Positions 10,342 to 23,700 of a stretch of 64,000 nt of DNA are shown piece after piece. The stretch comes from Bisporella sp. PMI_857 (lineage: Eukaryota; Ascomycota; Leotiomycetes; Helotiales; Helotiaceae), in assembly GCA_021307315.1 (NCBI GenBank), contig JAJSPD010000021.1, positions 496,001-560,000 of the forward strand. Reading direction: 5' to 3'. The first letter of the stretch is position 1. Each line of letters begins with the position of its first letter. A model generated the notes under the pieces. The model was not told where the DNA came from, made no database searches, and saw only the letters and a list, made by a program, of their open reading frames with translations. The translations under genes and the position numbers were made by a program.

Positions 10342-11403
10342 TCAAGCAAGATGTCGATACCAATCCTCCTCCGCTAGAGTCTCGTTCCGAAAATACGCAA
10401 CCTTGAACTTTTTATTCAAAGGGTCCTTGTGGTTCGGAAACCGCTGTCCCGAGACATGATATTTATCATCGAACACGATAAAAGGCTCTATCTCAGCCAT
10501 GAGTTTACGCTGGGTTTTCCGTGGCAGGCCTGGATGGCCGGTCTTATTGATAGCGTATTGGTAGGCTGGCTTCACGTTCCGGCCGAAGATGATGTGGTAT
10601 ACGTAGATCGGGACCAGGTCAGACTGCGTGGAGCTGCGGGCTTTGTTGTACATCCCAACCTTGACCCGGTTGCGCCTAAATGTGTCAATATTGATGTAAT
10701 TTTGTGGCGATTAGAAATCGAAACTTACCGCTCAACCAAGCAATCTTCTTGAGCCCATTTCTTCATGCCTCTTTTATCCTGAGACTTATAACGAACTGCC
10801 ATTTCAGAGCTATAGGACGCTAAACCCTTAGACTTCTTTGGCTCTGGAGCCTATGAAAGAGTTAGATCTTTGAAAAAAATGTTAGGGACAAGAATAAACC
10901 AGCTTTATTGTTGTCCCTTCCACATGGAGCACTCCCACTGGCAGAGAATGCATGAACTTACTTTGTCGTTGTCGCTATTGTCTCCATTGTCGGCTGTTGA
11001 GTCTATCAGGGACCGTTTGCGCTTGCCTAAACTACCAGATGCCATTTCTTCCTCCGCCTTCAAGGGGAATGTTAGCACAGATATTCACTGCAAGAAACAT
11101 TCGCGAACATACCTCGATAGATTGAAGGACAGTTTGGGCATTGTCATTTTCAGAAGTCTCTCGCTTAACCGTAACAACTTCTCTAGGGACAAGTGGATCT
11201 GATGTACCATTGTTTTCATTTTTAGTCTCGTTCTGGTCCCCTCCAATACTGGCGGACGGGTTGTGCAGTAGTGATACGGCTCTGTTGGATGACTTTCGCA
11301 TCGATCGGGGTGCTTTAATGCGAGCGAGACGGCGCGAGGAGGCAGGTGGACGAGATTCATCAGGATCGCTGAATGTGCGCTGTTTAAGGTCTCGGCTTAC
11401 CAT
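10342..11403 (-). CDS. Conserved-looking basic protein of unknown function, about 280 aa, four exons
   Basis: I do not recognise this protein. Exons are 11403-11113, 11057-10962, 10850-10729 and 10675-10342; all junctions keep phase, giving 281 codons including the stop. The first 130 residues are polar, Arg/Ser-rich and probably disordered, with clusters such as SSRRLARIKAPRSMRKSS and GKRKRS that look like nuclear-localisation signals. The C-terminal 150 residues are denser and globular: AVRYKSQDKRGMKKWAQEDC, then RRNRVKVGMYNKARS, PIYVYHIIFGRNVKPAYQYA, and a Trp-containing end (EEDWYRHLA). That part resembles a small folded domain, perhaps nucleic-acid or chromatin associated, but this is inference from charge only. 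There is no signal peptide or membrane segment. Confidence 0.72.
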
Positions 11404-12234
11404 TGTTGTGAAAGGGTATATAATTGAGGAAATAAACGGTATATAGAGTAAGAGACGTGTGATGAGAGCGAATAATGATTACAGCCTTGCTTAATTCGTG
11501 GTTGGAAACACCAAAATTTTCGCTGCGAGAGATGAGTATCTGCTTAGGGGGTAATTTGGAACTTACATACCAATATACTTCTTGATTATATGCACTGTTA
11601 GTCGAAGATTCTGTTGTATGCATCAATCTTAGGTCTGAATTCGTGCAAATCAAAGTTATGTTCACTCAATAGTCTTCGCCGGTCTTGAAAGGGACCTTAA
11701 ATCCGGAACTATATTGACTCAGTGAGTTAGTTGGCACCCAAGGCTGCGAATTGGTAAGGGCTCTCACAAGGTTGTGTATGCTCGCTGGTTTGTATTATTC
11801 AATAGGCTAATGTAGCAAAACAAAGGGGATCGATTAGGGTGACAGCAATTCCCCATCCAAGAAGGAAGCTATCTCTAAAAAAAAGGGACGTCGTTGAAGT
11901 GACGGTAAGTCGCCTAAAAGGGAAGTTTCCGTTTAGAAAGGTGAACTGCTGAGAGAGGAGGTCGGTAAAGTAACAGTAAGTTGCTAGACAGACGATAACC
12001 GCTAAGAAAAGAGGTCGCTTAAAATGATGATAAAGTTACAGAATGCTTCTCTTAAAGGAACAATGGAAGTTTGCTCTACACTCTCTTATTTGCCTCCCTG
12101 CAGGGCTCCTCTTAACTTATTTAAGGACAGGTTTGGAAAGATATCTGAATACCTTTGACTGAAATAAGAGGTGCTTACATGGCAGGACTATGACTGGAGG
12201 AGAATCTTTGGTCGTTGAGTAACAAAGCACAGCG
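11404..12234. other. Intergenic containing a degenerate 53-73 base repeat
   Basis: No gene seen. A loosely repeated block starts near 11824, 11885, 11958 and 12011. Each copy has a GG-x-x-TCG head followed by a TGACGGTAAGT-like core. Confidence 0.4.
11824..12045. repeat. Degenerate tandem repeat, about four copies
   Basis: The copies share GGGATCG / GGGACGTCG / GAGGTCGG / GAGGTCGC, followed about 12 bases later by TGACAGCAA / TGACGGTAAG / TAACAGTAAG / TGATGATAAA. Spacing is 61, 73 and 53 bases, and divergence is high. It is probably an old duplication. Confidence 0.4.
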
Positions 12235-12578
12235 ATGGAAACGCGTCTCTGTGAATCCGATAATGAATGGCACGAAATGATATGCCTCGAGATTGTAGAA
12301 GTAAAAGAGGGCTACAGGAGCAGGTACTTTTATAACCACCGAATTTGGTGTTCGAGTCACAAGGATGATATGTGGTTCTCAGACAATCACTCACCAGCCT
12401 TGACTGGTCTCCCTTTATGACTCCAGTAGCTAAGCTTGAGGCTCAACCTGCAGACGACGAAATCAAGCAGCATTTGATTCTGGAGAAGCTCAAAGTCCCT
12501 CGCACAAGTATCTTACTATCTCATAGAGATATTACAGGTGGAAATGTAACAGCACTTGAATTGAGTGATTTTAATTAA
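12235..12578 (+). CDS. Possible small spliced protein, about 89 aa
   Basis: I do not recognise this protein. Exon 1 (12235-12323) starts at ATG with METRLCESDNEWHEMICLEI. A donor GTACTT at 12324 and an acceptor CCAG ending at 12397 enclose a 74-base intron in matching phase (AG|C gives Ser). Exon 2 (12398-12578) contains DWSPFMTPVAKLEAQPADDE and ends ITGGNVTALELSDFN. The frame has coding character but no known motif. It could be a relic of a larger gene. Confidence 0.3.
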
Positions 12579-13546
12579 TGACTTGTAAACGCCTACGTTA
12601 GATCTTCAATAATCGGATAATCAATGATATTAAGCTGGGATTCGTAGCCCTTAGTTATATATAGTGCACCACCAATACCTAGAATACAATATATATGGAG
12701 TAATTTTATCTGTTACAATGATAAGTTAAATAGATTCGACTTGTCCGGTACATCGTGTTACTTTTGTACGCTCATCTGTCTTCTATACATAGCGCATTGA
12801 TTGAGCTTAGCTATACTGGGGGCCGCAGGTTCCTGAGAGCCCATATGCTTATACCTATTCACCATCTTGCTGACAAACAAGGCAACGACTCCAAGGAGCT
12901 CGTTGTTCTTTCCCAACAAGGCAGCAGACTTATATATTCCATGACCTAAATTTTAGGAAATCAAGGAATGAAGGAATATAAATCAAAGGAATCTATTATA
13001 TCCACATCTCATGTGTATTCTGCCACAAATATGCTATTTACTTCCAAACATGAGAATGACGCATGCAAGCAATCCCATCTTAAATACTGCCTCTTAATAA
13101 TCCTTAATATTGGACCTACTCCGCATTCTTATCTTCTACAAACCACTATTATCCTAGAATGTATCACCCATGGTTTAAGCGAGCCACCCCCTTTTTTTTT
13201 ATCACATGACTCATTGGCATTGTCATCTAGATGTGTGCACGACTTCCTGCAATAAATGCTATTGCTGCCTCAATCCAACCTTCCAGAACTGAAATAAAAC
13301 ATTCTACATTCAATAATACGCATTTTTGATGTTGTCACGGCCACCTGATTTGGCAATGCAGAATATCCTTATTGAATCAAAATTTAGAACCTCGTAAAGA
13401 TGTTGACAATATTAAGTCCTTTAAAATATATAAAGCTTTCGCGCAAACTGTACAGTCTACATACTAAAACAAACGTGAAGAAGGGAGAATCACAAACAGA
13501 CACCGCAAACCTAAACAAAGACAATCTTTGCAACCCATCCATAGCA
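12579..13546. other. Intergenic AT-rich sequence, no gene seen
   Basis: It lies downstream of the possible small gene and at the 3' side of the multicopper oxidase. It contains short homopolymer runs (T near 13190) and several weak frames without coding character. Confidence 0.4.
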
Positions 13547-15652
13547 CTACCGCACCCCTGTCGGCAAAGCAGCAACCCTCCTCATCCTCTTCATCCTCCA
13601 CCCGCTAGCCTTCTTCGGAGCAGGAGTACTGCTCGCCGTGCTCGTCGCCGTCTTATAATACTGCGCCAGGGCATCCTTCAGGCCCTCCACATTATCATAC
13701 GCCTTCAGCGCCGCAAAGCGGGGCAGCACCTCCTTCTTCACGCGATCGAGCGTTTCGACGGCCGCCTTGTAAGGGCGCGCCGTGAAGCGTGGGTCGAGTG
13801 GGTTGATGAATTTCGCGGTGTTAGGCGGGTAATTGAAGCCCGCAAGATCTGTGACGTTGAGTGCGGCCATCATAGCGTGGTCCTCGTGGACCATATTGTG
13901 ACAGTGAAACATCTTCATCCAGGGTCAGTCACTCTCTCGAAATCGCAGGTGTAAGCAGGAAAACGTACATATAGCCCTTCCCACGGCATAAATCGTGCCA
14001 AGACATATATCTCTTCGTTCGCTCCTAGAAGAACGGTATCCTGCAAAGAAGCAGCCTCATATAGTTCAACTTTAGCCCTTGTACCTTTCCGCCTGGCGAC
14101 GACTTGGAAATCGACGAGGTGGACATGGATGGGATGTAACCAGCCACCGCTTTTGTTGACGAATTTCCAGAGCTGGACGGAGCCACGGGGTGGTTTTGCT
14201 AGGATACGGTTTTTCAAGTCGTTGAATGTCACGCCGTTGATCGTCCAGTCAGAGCCTCTGAAAACATATTAGAACTCTGGCTAATAAGAGCAGTGGGATT
14301 CATGGACCTACGTTTGCTCAAAGTCAAAGACATGATCTGGGTTGTTCAGATCTTTTCCTGGTGGCAATGGTAGAGGCGCAAAACTCGACGGCAGCAGCCC
14401 ATTGTTCGAGTTATCAGTAACCACTGTCCCAACGTTAAACTTCATGACTTGATCGGTATTGTCATAAGGAGGGTCGGATTCGACATCCAGAAAATTCTTC
14501 ATATATACGGGTTTGCCGGCATAAGGTGCAAAATCAATGACAATTTCCCATCTCTCGGCATTGGAACACCAGATATCAGAAGTGAGGACTGGCTTTGAGG
14601 TTCGGCCACTGTCTGATCCGACAACATAGAATTTGATATGCTTTGACGTTTCCTTTTCCGTGACAGACAATTTGTCAACAATATAGAGACGAAATGTGCG
14701 GCTGATGGATGTGTCGAGCAGACGCAAGCGATATTTGCGGGGCTCGACATTGAGGAACGGCCATGGCTGGCCATTCCTATATACTTGTTAGTCCGGGGAC
14801 CAAAAAAGGTTATAGAACACAAACACATGAATAATATCGCCAAATAAACTAACACCAGGCTGGTTCGCAGGTGAATACAGCTGTCCATTGGCTTTGTACT
14901 GTTTAGCAGAGAGTGCGAGCGGGATGTCGTATTTGCCTTGGGGCAAACCAGAAGCCTTTTCAGCATTGTCGGTGAGTAGGTAGAAGCCTACTTGTCCATA
15001 GTAGGCATTCTCAGCCGTATAATCTTTAGCATGATCATCTGCAAGTTGCAGCGTTAGTTTAAAGAAGAGCTTTGCAATATTATAAGTGTGTGCGTACGGT
15101 ACCATATTGTCCGAGCATTTTGAGCGTTAGGATAATAATAGTCCTTATAACTTCCAACCTGGACAAGATCCTCCGCCCAACCATCCCAAGGTGGGTGCGC
15201 TACTTGATGTCAATAGCTGTCCGCTTGTATTGAGGGTGGTTGATTACTGAAAGAACCGTGCAAGTGAGTAACAGTCGGCTTATCATTCCCCTCATTGATG
15301 AACCTAACAACAGCTTCGGTACCAAAAGTCATGCGAAAAGTAGGGCCTGGCGAGATACCATTATAACCCACGAGTTTCGTTGGTTGTAATTCCGGGTATA
15401 TCTGCTGATCAAATGGCTTTATACGGATTTCATAGTAATCGATCTTCGCGCCGTTAGCTTTCGTGTAGGTACTGTCATATAATCAGCGTTATTCACTCCA
15501 GGATGGTTTAAGATAGAGACTTACGTAAGAGGAGATGCAACTGGCGGTATAGGAAGAGGAAATTCATAGAAGTGCTTATATGCAGGACTCGGACCCGGCT
15601 TCCCGTCAGCACTTGCTAACACATAGAGAAATATTACAATTAAGAACAACAT
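13547..15652 (-). CDS. Secreted multicopper oxidase, bilirubin oxidase/CotA type, about 595 aa, seven exons
   Basis: The enzyme couples one-electron oxidation of a phenolic or tetrapyrrole-like substrate to reduction of O2 to water. Exons are 15652-15525, 15471-15248, 15199-15098, 15038-14825, 14776-14312, 14257-13969 and 13912-13547, all in phase. The N-terminus MLFLIVIFLYVLASADGK is a signal peptide. All four copper-binding segments are present in order: THLHGS, IWYHDHA, HPIHVH, and HCHNMVHEDHAMM. The last has the His-Cys-His-x3-His-Glu-Asp pattern with a Met axial ligand, as in bilirubin oxidases and spore-coat CotA. Other landmarks are HPPWDGWAED, VNGQPWPFLNVEPRKYRLR and the TSISRTF region. 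The C-terminal 60 residues are basic (KKASGWRMKRMRRV) and unlike the core. I see no damage. The name laccase would be less exact, because the motif set is the BOD/CotA one. Confidence 0.92.
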
Positions 15653-16965
15653 TACGGCGGCAAATATAGTACCCGAAATTCAAATGTACAATGTTCTGAA
15701 AATGTACCAAGACCTACAAGATGGAGAAAGATCTCAAGCATCTTATACAGAAAGAAGCTGTGCCTAAATAGGAGACCTACCCCTTCCGATATGACACTCA
15801 CTATCGAATATGATCATAGCCACGTGGGAGCAGATTGTCCTTACGCCGCAGCCGCTTGTCTCAACGCAAACGCCCCTTAATTTTGCAGTAGGCTTTCAGG
15901 ACATTATGCAAGGAGATGGCCATGGACATCTAAAACAGTTAGAACGACATGATGGTATGATTTCTGATGTGTAGAAATTGGCCTTGCTGGTAGGAAATTA
16001 CCATTGACTTACTTTTTCTGTAGGGACAGTCAATGACGAAGCACACTGACGTTTGCCATCCAAAAAGAGAGCCACACCTTACTTACAACCCTGCGATCCT
16101 AGCCTGCATAGAGGTGTATAATTCCTACGAGTGTAATTATGCTTCCATTAGTTGTGCCTACTTCAATCAGGAGGATGAATCAATCATCTCGCCCTAATTC
16201 TGGCGCCGATCGTCTAATGCATCATGCATGCAACTCGATAGGCAGACGCAAGGAGTCGAAGGTAGTACAGGTTTCCTCGCCTTATCACGTCTCAGCGTGA
16301 CCATCGAGGGCCTAATTCAATATGTCGGAAAATAGTGTAAGACGTCCACCAAACCCGATTAGTGATCGGTGCTAAAGATTAAAGAGCCTACCTTCTACAC
16401 ACAAGGCCAATGATGCCAAAAGCCCAACACCACTGGAGATACCTTGCTTGCTAAATTAAACGGCACTCTGCATGCCGAAGCAATGAAAGAGAGCACAGAC
16501 AGCCAATGACATTTGGTATACAGCCCTTTATCAGAATTGTAAGAAGTTTCAAACGAAACGTGTAGAAAGAAAATAGCATGCGAAGATGCCATCTTGAAGA
16601 AATGTAAGACCAAATCTCTATGATAATCCAAGGAGCCAAGGAACACCTCCATCATATCTCAACTGTGCAACGGTGCGTCGAACCCTGGCTGCCACACACA
16701 GATGTAAATATTGGCCTACGAGCTCTATCTTCTACGACTTCTCTCCACATAAGTAGTGAGAATATCAGGAACTAAAAATAATTGGAGAAACCTCAGGATC
16801 TGTCGCTTTAGTAAGCCCTAAAGTTCAACATATTCTTATTACTTGACATCGGGTGCAATAAAAAGTCCGTGAATGCACATAAGCGATTCTATATCCGCAT
16901 GTGAACAATCTACAGAGTAGAATGAATGCAACGCCCACTATGCTTACCCATAATATCGCTCCCCG
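15653..16965. other. Intergenic, no gene seen
   Basis: This holds the upstream region of the multicopper oxidase and the 3' flank of the vacuolar protease gene. A minus-strand frame near 16395-16655 has no recognisable features. Confidence 0.4.
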
Positions 16966-19900
16966 CTAAACGACAAACCGCTTGCTACCCTCAACCAAAG
17001 CTTCGCTCCTCTTCACGATACTTGCCCACTCTGGCGCGAATCTTTGCAGCTCGTCTAATGCCGGAATCGTTTGAGCAAGATTTTGATCCGCCCATCCACA
17101 TGCCACTCTTCCGCTCCTACCCTCATCTCCCGCATTCTTGCCTTCGCTTACCGGCCATTCTACATCAACAGACCATTCACGGTTCCAGTCTCTGTGCCAT
17201 AATTTAATCTGATTGCTGCCATGTTCTGGGATATCGTTGCCTTTGCTGTTATCTGAGGAACCGTGAACACGAAAAGCAGAAATTGGATCATCGAAGCGGA
17301 TAGAGCAGCCTCTGGTTTCTTTACCCAAAATTGTGAATGTCGCTCTGTTGAGTCCCTTTTCGCGAGTAACATTGAACTTGAGCCAGTCTGTATAACCTTT
17401 CTCTGGAGGTACGCCATGTTTGACATTATTCACTACATTCGGGGCAGTGCCTTCATAGGAGCAAACAAGTAATCCAGAACGGGGGTCGTTTCTGGGAACC
17501 TCAGGACAGGAAAGAGTCTGTCCTGCTGCTGATGGCACATATGATATTATCTCGCGAATGTATTCCTCAATCCCGGTAAGGTAAACTTTGTTTATGTTAG
17601 TGTCAAGATCAACCGTTTGCTGGAAATAGGCTTTGTATCTATTGTTGGTCGAGAATGGAAAGGCCACAAGATTGTAGATGAGAGTACCGACGAACACGAA
17701 AAAGAGGAAAATTGGTAAGTGATGAGATATGCGATGAATGAATGGTGTGATAGGGAGAAGCAGTAGGATCGAGAATAGAGCGATGACAATATATGGCGTG
17801 AGCAGCGGACTTCCATCGGTCCCAGTTTGATCCATTGCTGTGACCAGCAAGAGGCCGACTTGTCCGAGAATTATGAGCGTGAACGGCGCAAGTAGTAGGA
17901 ACTGTAGCAGCCAAGTCCATGTTGGCAAGTCTTTCGACCATCGCTGTTCTTGTCCAAACACCGAGCCCTCCCCTTCTTGATCATCATTAGCCCCATCAGT
18001 ATCAGCGATAGGAGGCTGACGATATCTATGCGAGAAGCTCAACGATGGTGTGCTGTTGTTCACACTATTTCTGCTGCCAATTAGAGGAGTATTTTCAGTG
18101 ACTTCATTCTCGCCTCCGTCATTTTCGCTTTCGTGAGTTTGGTCCCCACCATGCGTAGCGTTGAACCCATTTCTGGTCTCATGCTCATCATGAGATGCCT
18201 CAACAAAGGATTCTTTAGTGGGAAGAGCAAACAGTTCACAGAGCGTTACGAGCGCCGCAGAGAATAGCGCTGCATAATAGAAAACAAATATGTATCCTCC
18301 GCCGATATCATATCGATCCTCGCCAATAGCCACAATAACAAGAACGAGCCATCCAATTGTATGGAGCCAAAGAATAACGTAGCCTCTTTGAAGTGCTGAG
18401 GGCCTGACAAAGTTGCAACCAGCCATCAAGAACCCTATGGATCAAAACCTCAGGTCAGTTTCGTCGCCTAAATTGTGATTCGGAGCGAAAGCAATTTTTA
18501 TCTATTATGAAACGCCAAAGTAGAGCAATGTGCTCTGAGATTCTTATATTAAAGTTTCGGATTCAGAATTCTCACTCCAATCTTTAATTGGAGTGAAAGA
18601 AATGTTTACGCTTTATGAAGCGTTTGAGAGAGAAAATGACTTACAGAAGCTACAGAAAAACAGCGCCAGCGACATCGCCCAGACGGAGTATGACGATGAA
18701 AATACGATCAAAGGGTTGACTTTACGAAGGAGAAACGCAGCTCCAACTGTCAAGGCGCCAGATATGAGGAGCACAATAGGAAGTCGAAAGGCTCCTTTCC
18801 AGCCACCGAGTGAGATAGATTCATTGTCATGTCCTTGTGGCTTTCGAGAGCCTGCAAAAAAGTAATACTTATCCTTCTTAACGAGAATGAGGGTGATGAT
18901 GATGAGTATCAGGGGTGCAGCGATAAGCAAGGTCAATGACCAGGCGAAAAGAGTTCGTAACTGAAAAACAGCAAAAGTTTGACCGAAGAGGTCGAACCAT
19001 ATGCCGGCTGATCCGCCCCCGTTCCTTACTTTGTTGGGATTTCCATCACGCCTTGGCTTATCAAACTGGCTGCTTGTATCTGAGGCTAAATACTTTGTCG
19101 TCTCTACAGAAGCAGAGAGCATATGCCAGAGAGAGTCCTTAGAAGCGTGTCTAGCATCATCTTGTTCCGTATGATACTTGGATCTTGGTTCCCAAAAAGC
19201 AAGATCTAGTCCACGGTATCCTTCTTCTTCAAAAACCACATAATCGGTTCCACTTCTCACGAAACCTCGACGGAATCCATCAGCACTAACGACTGTACCA
19301 AAAGGATGCTTTGCTTTGCCGTATGCTCGAGTGACTTCTGTATCAGTTGTTCTGAACAAGGTTGCACGACCGCCAGCACCAGCACCTTCAAGATTGAGGA
19401 AGGTATGGACGAAAGACGCCATTGGATGGGACAAGAATGCCTTAGCTCCATATAAGCCATCTTCTTCATTATTATTGAACAGTGCAACCAGTCCTTTCTT
19501 TGGCGTATTGCCTTTAGCTGTGAAATACTTGACCAGTTGCAATGTGGTAATCACGCCCATTCCGTCATCTGTAGCTCCGTAACCGGTCGAAACACTGTCG
19601 AAATGTGAGTTGACCAGAACACCGCCTTTTCCGTGTGTTTTCTTGTTCTGTGTTGCTAGATTCCACCATTCGCCTTCCTCATCTTCAGTTCCACGGACGT
19701 AGACGATTATATTGTTGCCTTCAAAGTATGTGCTGATTCCAGAAGGCCCAGTCGTTCCAATGCTTACAGCCGTACTTGTGTAATTTGCCGTCAAATCACT
19801 GAATACTGTAGCTGCTGGTGACTTAAAGGCTCCGGTATCAATCCCGTCTGGTGTCTCGAAAGACGAAGGTAGCCCAACCCTAGTATATTGAACACCATTG

Positions 19901-20169
19901 GCATCAAGTATCTCCTCAATCCTCCTCAAAAGCCAATCCCGAACCTCATCATTTCTTCGACTATTGAACGGATGGAAGCCGTTACTCAATTCTTGCAGAT
20001 CCCCCCAAGCTTCCGTCAGGTTGAGACCGCGGTAAAGGGTCGGGTTCGATGGAGCCGGCGGAACGGTTTCGTGTATGATGAGAAGAGGTATGAATACTGC
20101 AAAATAGACAACAACCACAGCGAACGTAGTGGCCATTGGCGTGAAGGAGAGCGGATTCCAGAGCTTCAT
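16966..20169 (-). CDS. pff1: Vacuolar membrane protease, M28 family (Pff1-like), about 997 aa, two exons
   Basis: This is a multi-spanning vacuolar membrane protein with a lumenal M28 peptidase domain. Exon 1 is 20169-18645 and exon 2 is 18434-16966. The 210-base intron keeps phase and rebuilds CSFWFLMAGCNFVRPSALQR, a typical family sequence. Residues 15-35 form the first membrane segment (FAVVVVYFAVFIPLLII). The peptidase domain carries the zinc ligands: His in VNSHFDSV, Asp in GATDDGMGV, Glu in NNNEEDGLYGAKAFL, and later LDLAFWEPRSKYHTEQDDARH with the last His. The rest contains about eight more hydrophobic segments and a C-terminal lumenal-type domain. An acidic, Asn/Ser-rich loop in exon 2 (near residues 560-650) is probably cytosolic. 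Length matches the family (yeast Pff1 is close to 980). Confidence 0.93.
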
Positions 20170-20758
20170 AGTTGCGTTGCGTTCAGGCAGTACTCTATGA
20201 TGTCAACAAAAGACGTTGACGCGCACGACGCGTTGCTGATTAGGACTGTGCTGCCTTTGCATGCCTAGAATCTTGCGCCCACAAGAAGATTCGTGCTAGG
20301 CAACAAGAAAGCATTGGTTTCGTAGGTACGTTGTACATGTATGAGCTCGATGAATACGGCAGGTCCTAGTTAGAGCTATTAAGTGGGGGAATGAGGAGCT
20401 TCTTGCAGGTGCGGCCGCTAACCGGCGCAGCCTCAATTGAGCAGCAAGACCCAAAGGTTCGTAGAATATGTTCTTCTAAATTCTGACGTACCCCCTGCAA
20501 CCATCCCAATCAGAAATATAGAATACTTCAATGAATCGAGGTCAAAATTTCCAAGTTTGGAATTACAGAGTTCTGTTTCATTATAATGACCAGTGCGCCA
20601 TGCCTGTGTCCATGCATATGCATATGTCTCCTATCATACAAAACGCTCTCTACTCAAGCAACAGCCGTTTCTATCTGAGGCGCAGACCCGAGCCCATGCC
20701 TGCCCTATGCCCGTCCAGACGCCCGCTTGATATGCTTTCAAGAATTTGCAAAGATGTA
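20170..20758. other. Intergenic, no gene seen
   Basis: It lies between the start of the Pff1-like gene and the 3' end of MOT1 (both minus strand). It must hold the Pff1 promoter. Confidence 0.45.
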
Positions 20759-23700
20759 TTACCGCATCGTCTTCAAAAAGCCGGTCATGTCGAACTCCTC
20801 TTCGTACTGCTTATCGTCCCAAAGTTCTGCAAGGTCATCCAACCAGCCCTTCTTCCCTTTCTCTCGGACCTCACCCGTTGCATCCACCATGTCTTCTTCT
20901 CTTTCTTCGCCTGGTTTATCTATACCCTCGGCAGTTTCGCCAAGACTGAAGAGATCGAGAATCTGGTCAGTTTCCATGGTCCCCAATCCAGCATTCTGTT
21001 GATTGACAACTGTTGACGCAACATCGATCTTGAAACGTTGAAGACTATTCCAGCAAGTTAGCAACCTATTTCTACAGTTCAAAGTATCAGATAAACTTAC
21101 GATAAGATTTTCTCCTCCAAAGTCCCACGCGTGATCAATCGATAGACATTAACAACCTTCTTTTGACCAATTCTATGTGCACGATCCATAGCCTGTAAAT
21201 CTTTCTGCGGATTCCAATCATGCTCCACAAAGATAACTGTGTCAGCACCGGTCAAGTTTAGACCAAGACCGCCTACGCTCGTAGTCAAAAGTAGGACGTC
21301 ATAAGACGGGTCAGAATTGAACTTATTGACAATATCTTGACGTTTCGATGCATCAACAGAACCATCCATGCGCAAATACTGCACCGATGGTAACATTTTC
21401 TTCAATACTTCTGTTTGCACCATATCAAGCATCTCCTTCATCTGGCAGAAGATGAGAGCGCGGTGAGGAGACACGTATGAAGTCTCCGTGGTTAGCTCTT
21501 GCTCGGCTCCAGATTCAACGCCGATTCCACAATCCACAAGCAAATCTTTTAAGGCTGTGAGCTTTGGTGCATGGATCGGATCTTGAAGACTACTGCCTTG
21601 CTTGGCAAGCATACGTTGGGTCTCTGCGTAAGCTTTGTGATCTTCCTTCATTACAAAAGCGGGCGAGTTGCAGAGTTTGCGCATGTATTGCAACGCCTGG
21701 AATATATGCTTTTTCCCTTCGCTATCTCCTGCTGCCACCTTTTCTGCAATAGTTTTGCTCTCCTTCTTCGTGAAGTCCTCAAATAGCTTTCGCTGAAGGT
21801 CACTGAGGTCACAGTAATAGTTCTGCAGAATCTTAGGTGGAAGATCGTCCAAGACCTCTTCTTTGAGACGACGAAGAAGGAAAGGCAGCACCTGCTTGTG
21901 GAGAGCTTCAATTGCAAGCGAACCAGCTTCCTGCTCCTTAGAGGATGATTTGGCATAACGACTTGCAGCGATTGGTTTGGCAAACCGCTCATGGAACACT
22001 TTCTCTGCACCAAGGAAACCAGGCATGAGAAAGTCAAAAAGAGACCAGAGTTCTAGGACATTGTTCTGGATTGGTGTACCCGAGAGAATTAATCGATGAT
22101 TGCTCTTCAGTTGTTTCACAGCTATTGTGACCTTAGCTCGTGGGTTTTTGATCAGGTGGCCTTCGTCGAGGACAAGGTAGTTCCAATTGAAAGGAGCGAA
22201 AACATCAGCATCATTGCGACAGATATCATACGACGTAATGACAATATCAGTCATCCCGAGCTGGGCACGGAGGCGGTTTCGGTCGGCTGGGGGTCCTACA
22301 TAAGCGAGAGAGGTTAAGAATGGTGCGTAAGTTTTGATCTCCTGTTGCCAGTGCCCAGAAAGAGTTGGAGGACAAACGATAAGCGATGGCAATTTTCGCA
22401 AATCACTTGCTCCCGTCTTAGCAAATTCTGTTGCTCGATTATGGTGGTCACTAGCAACAATCGTCAATGTCTGAAGGGTCTTTCCAAGACCCATGTCATC
22501 ACAGAGAATTCCATGAAGATGATACTTGTTTAGGAAATGTAGCCAGTTGACGCCTTCTTGCTGGTACGATCGTAAGGTAGCTTTTATAGCCACGGGGACT
22601 TCAAAGGGCTCAATTTTATGGGGGTCCAACAGTTGGCCGATGAATGTTCGCTCTTTATCACGACCTTTCAAAAGTTCTTGTGATAGACCTGGTGGATCAG
22701 GAATACCTGCTTCAAGCGGAACAAGTTTAACAAGTGTCGCAAAGGTGGTCGTAGCAATAAGACGAACGTCAGTGTCCGAGTCGCTCATTCGTCCCAGGAC
22801 TGGCACAATGAGAAAGATGACATAGGGCAAAATATCATCCGCCATTACATGAATGAGATGGTAGACAGCTTCAATCGCGCCTTGTCGTAGTTTCAGATCA
22901 CCGACATCCTTGATTGAAGGCAGGACATTCTCTACAAGCATTGTCATGCCCTCAACCGTGATAACGCTGCAAATAGTGGCAAGACACTTTGCAGCCATGT
23001 AGCGAAACACTGACAGTTCTGAATGAAGAGCTTTAATGATGAGCGGTACTAGGCTAATGACGAATGAATGCAAATTCTTGTGCAGCTTTGGTGTCAAAGT
23101 TCGAACAACTGACAGACCATCGATGGCTGCTTGGCCGGGTGATAAATCTGGATCCTTGGTGTCTGTAGGTAAATCTCCAGAAAATGCATACTGTAGTGGT
23201 TCCTCCATAAGTTTTTTGAGTGTGGGAACCTTCTGGAGAAGCTGGTCACCAAATATTTCGGACAGTTGCTCGAGAGCTTCCTTAGCTCCTCTTCGGGTTA
23301 TGCGAGCGCCTTTTGCTTCTCTGGCAAACTTTTCAGCATCTGGGTGGTCTTTTCTATCCTCTTCCTTCCGAAGTGAGAGAATGTTGTCGGTAATGGCGAC
23401 ATTTGGGCGTAGCTCAGGGGTTTCAGATGTGTCAATACAACTATATTGGACAAGGTTGGTAACCACTTTTTGAGCCGGACCTGACCGACCGCCTTCTGCG
23501 AAAATTTGCACAAGTCTTGCCAGGGCAAGGGCTGAGCGTTGTTGTAATTCAACATTCTCCTCTTTCTTCACACTATCCATCATCCCTTTGATAATATGAG
23601 TAGGCTTCTTCGGAGAGACTTTCATGGAGACCAAAGCACTCGCTGCAGCTGCCTTAATGCGAATGTCCCGTTGTTCCTTAACCGCCTTAGCGTTATCAAC

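Noticed and set aside
13400..13954. 184-aa plus-strand ORF
   Set aside because: Antisense to the last exon of the multicopper oxidase.
4561..20169. A functional cluster of the two M28 peptidases, phosphatase and oxidase
   Set aside because: The genes are separated by other genes and long non-coding DNA, and have different cell locations; I see no shared regulatory motif.
23036..23473. 145-aa plus-strand ORF
   Set aside because: Antisense to MOT1 coding sequence.
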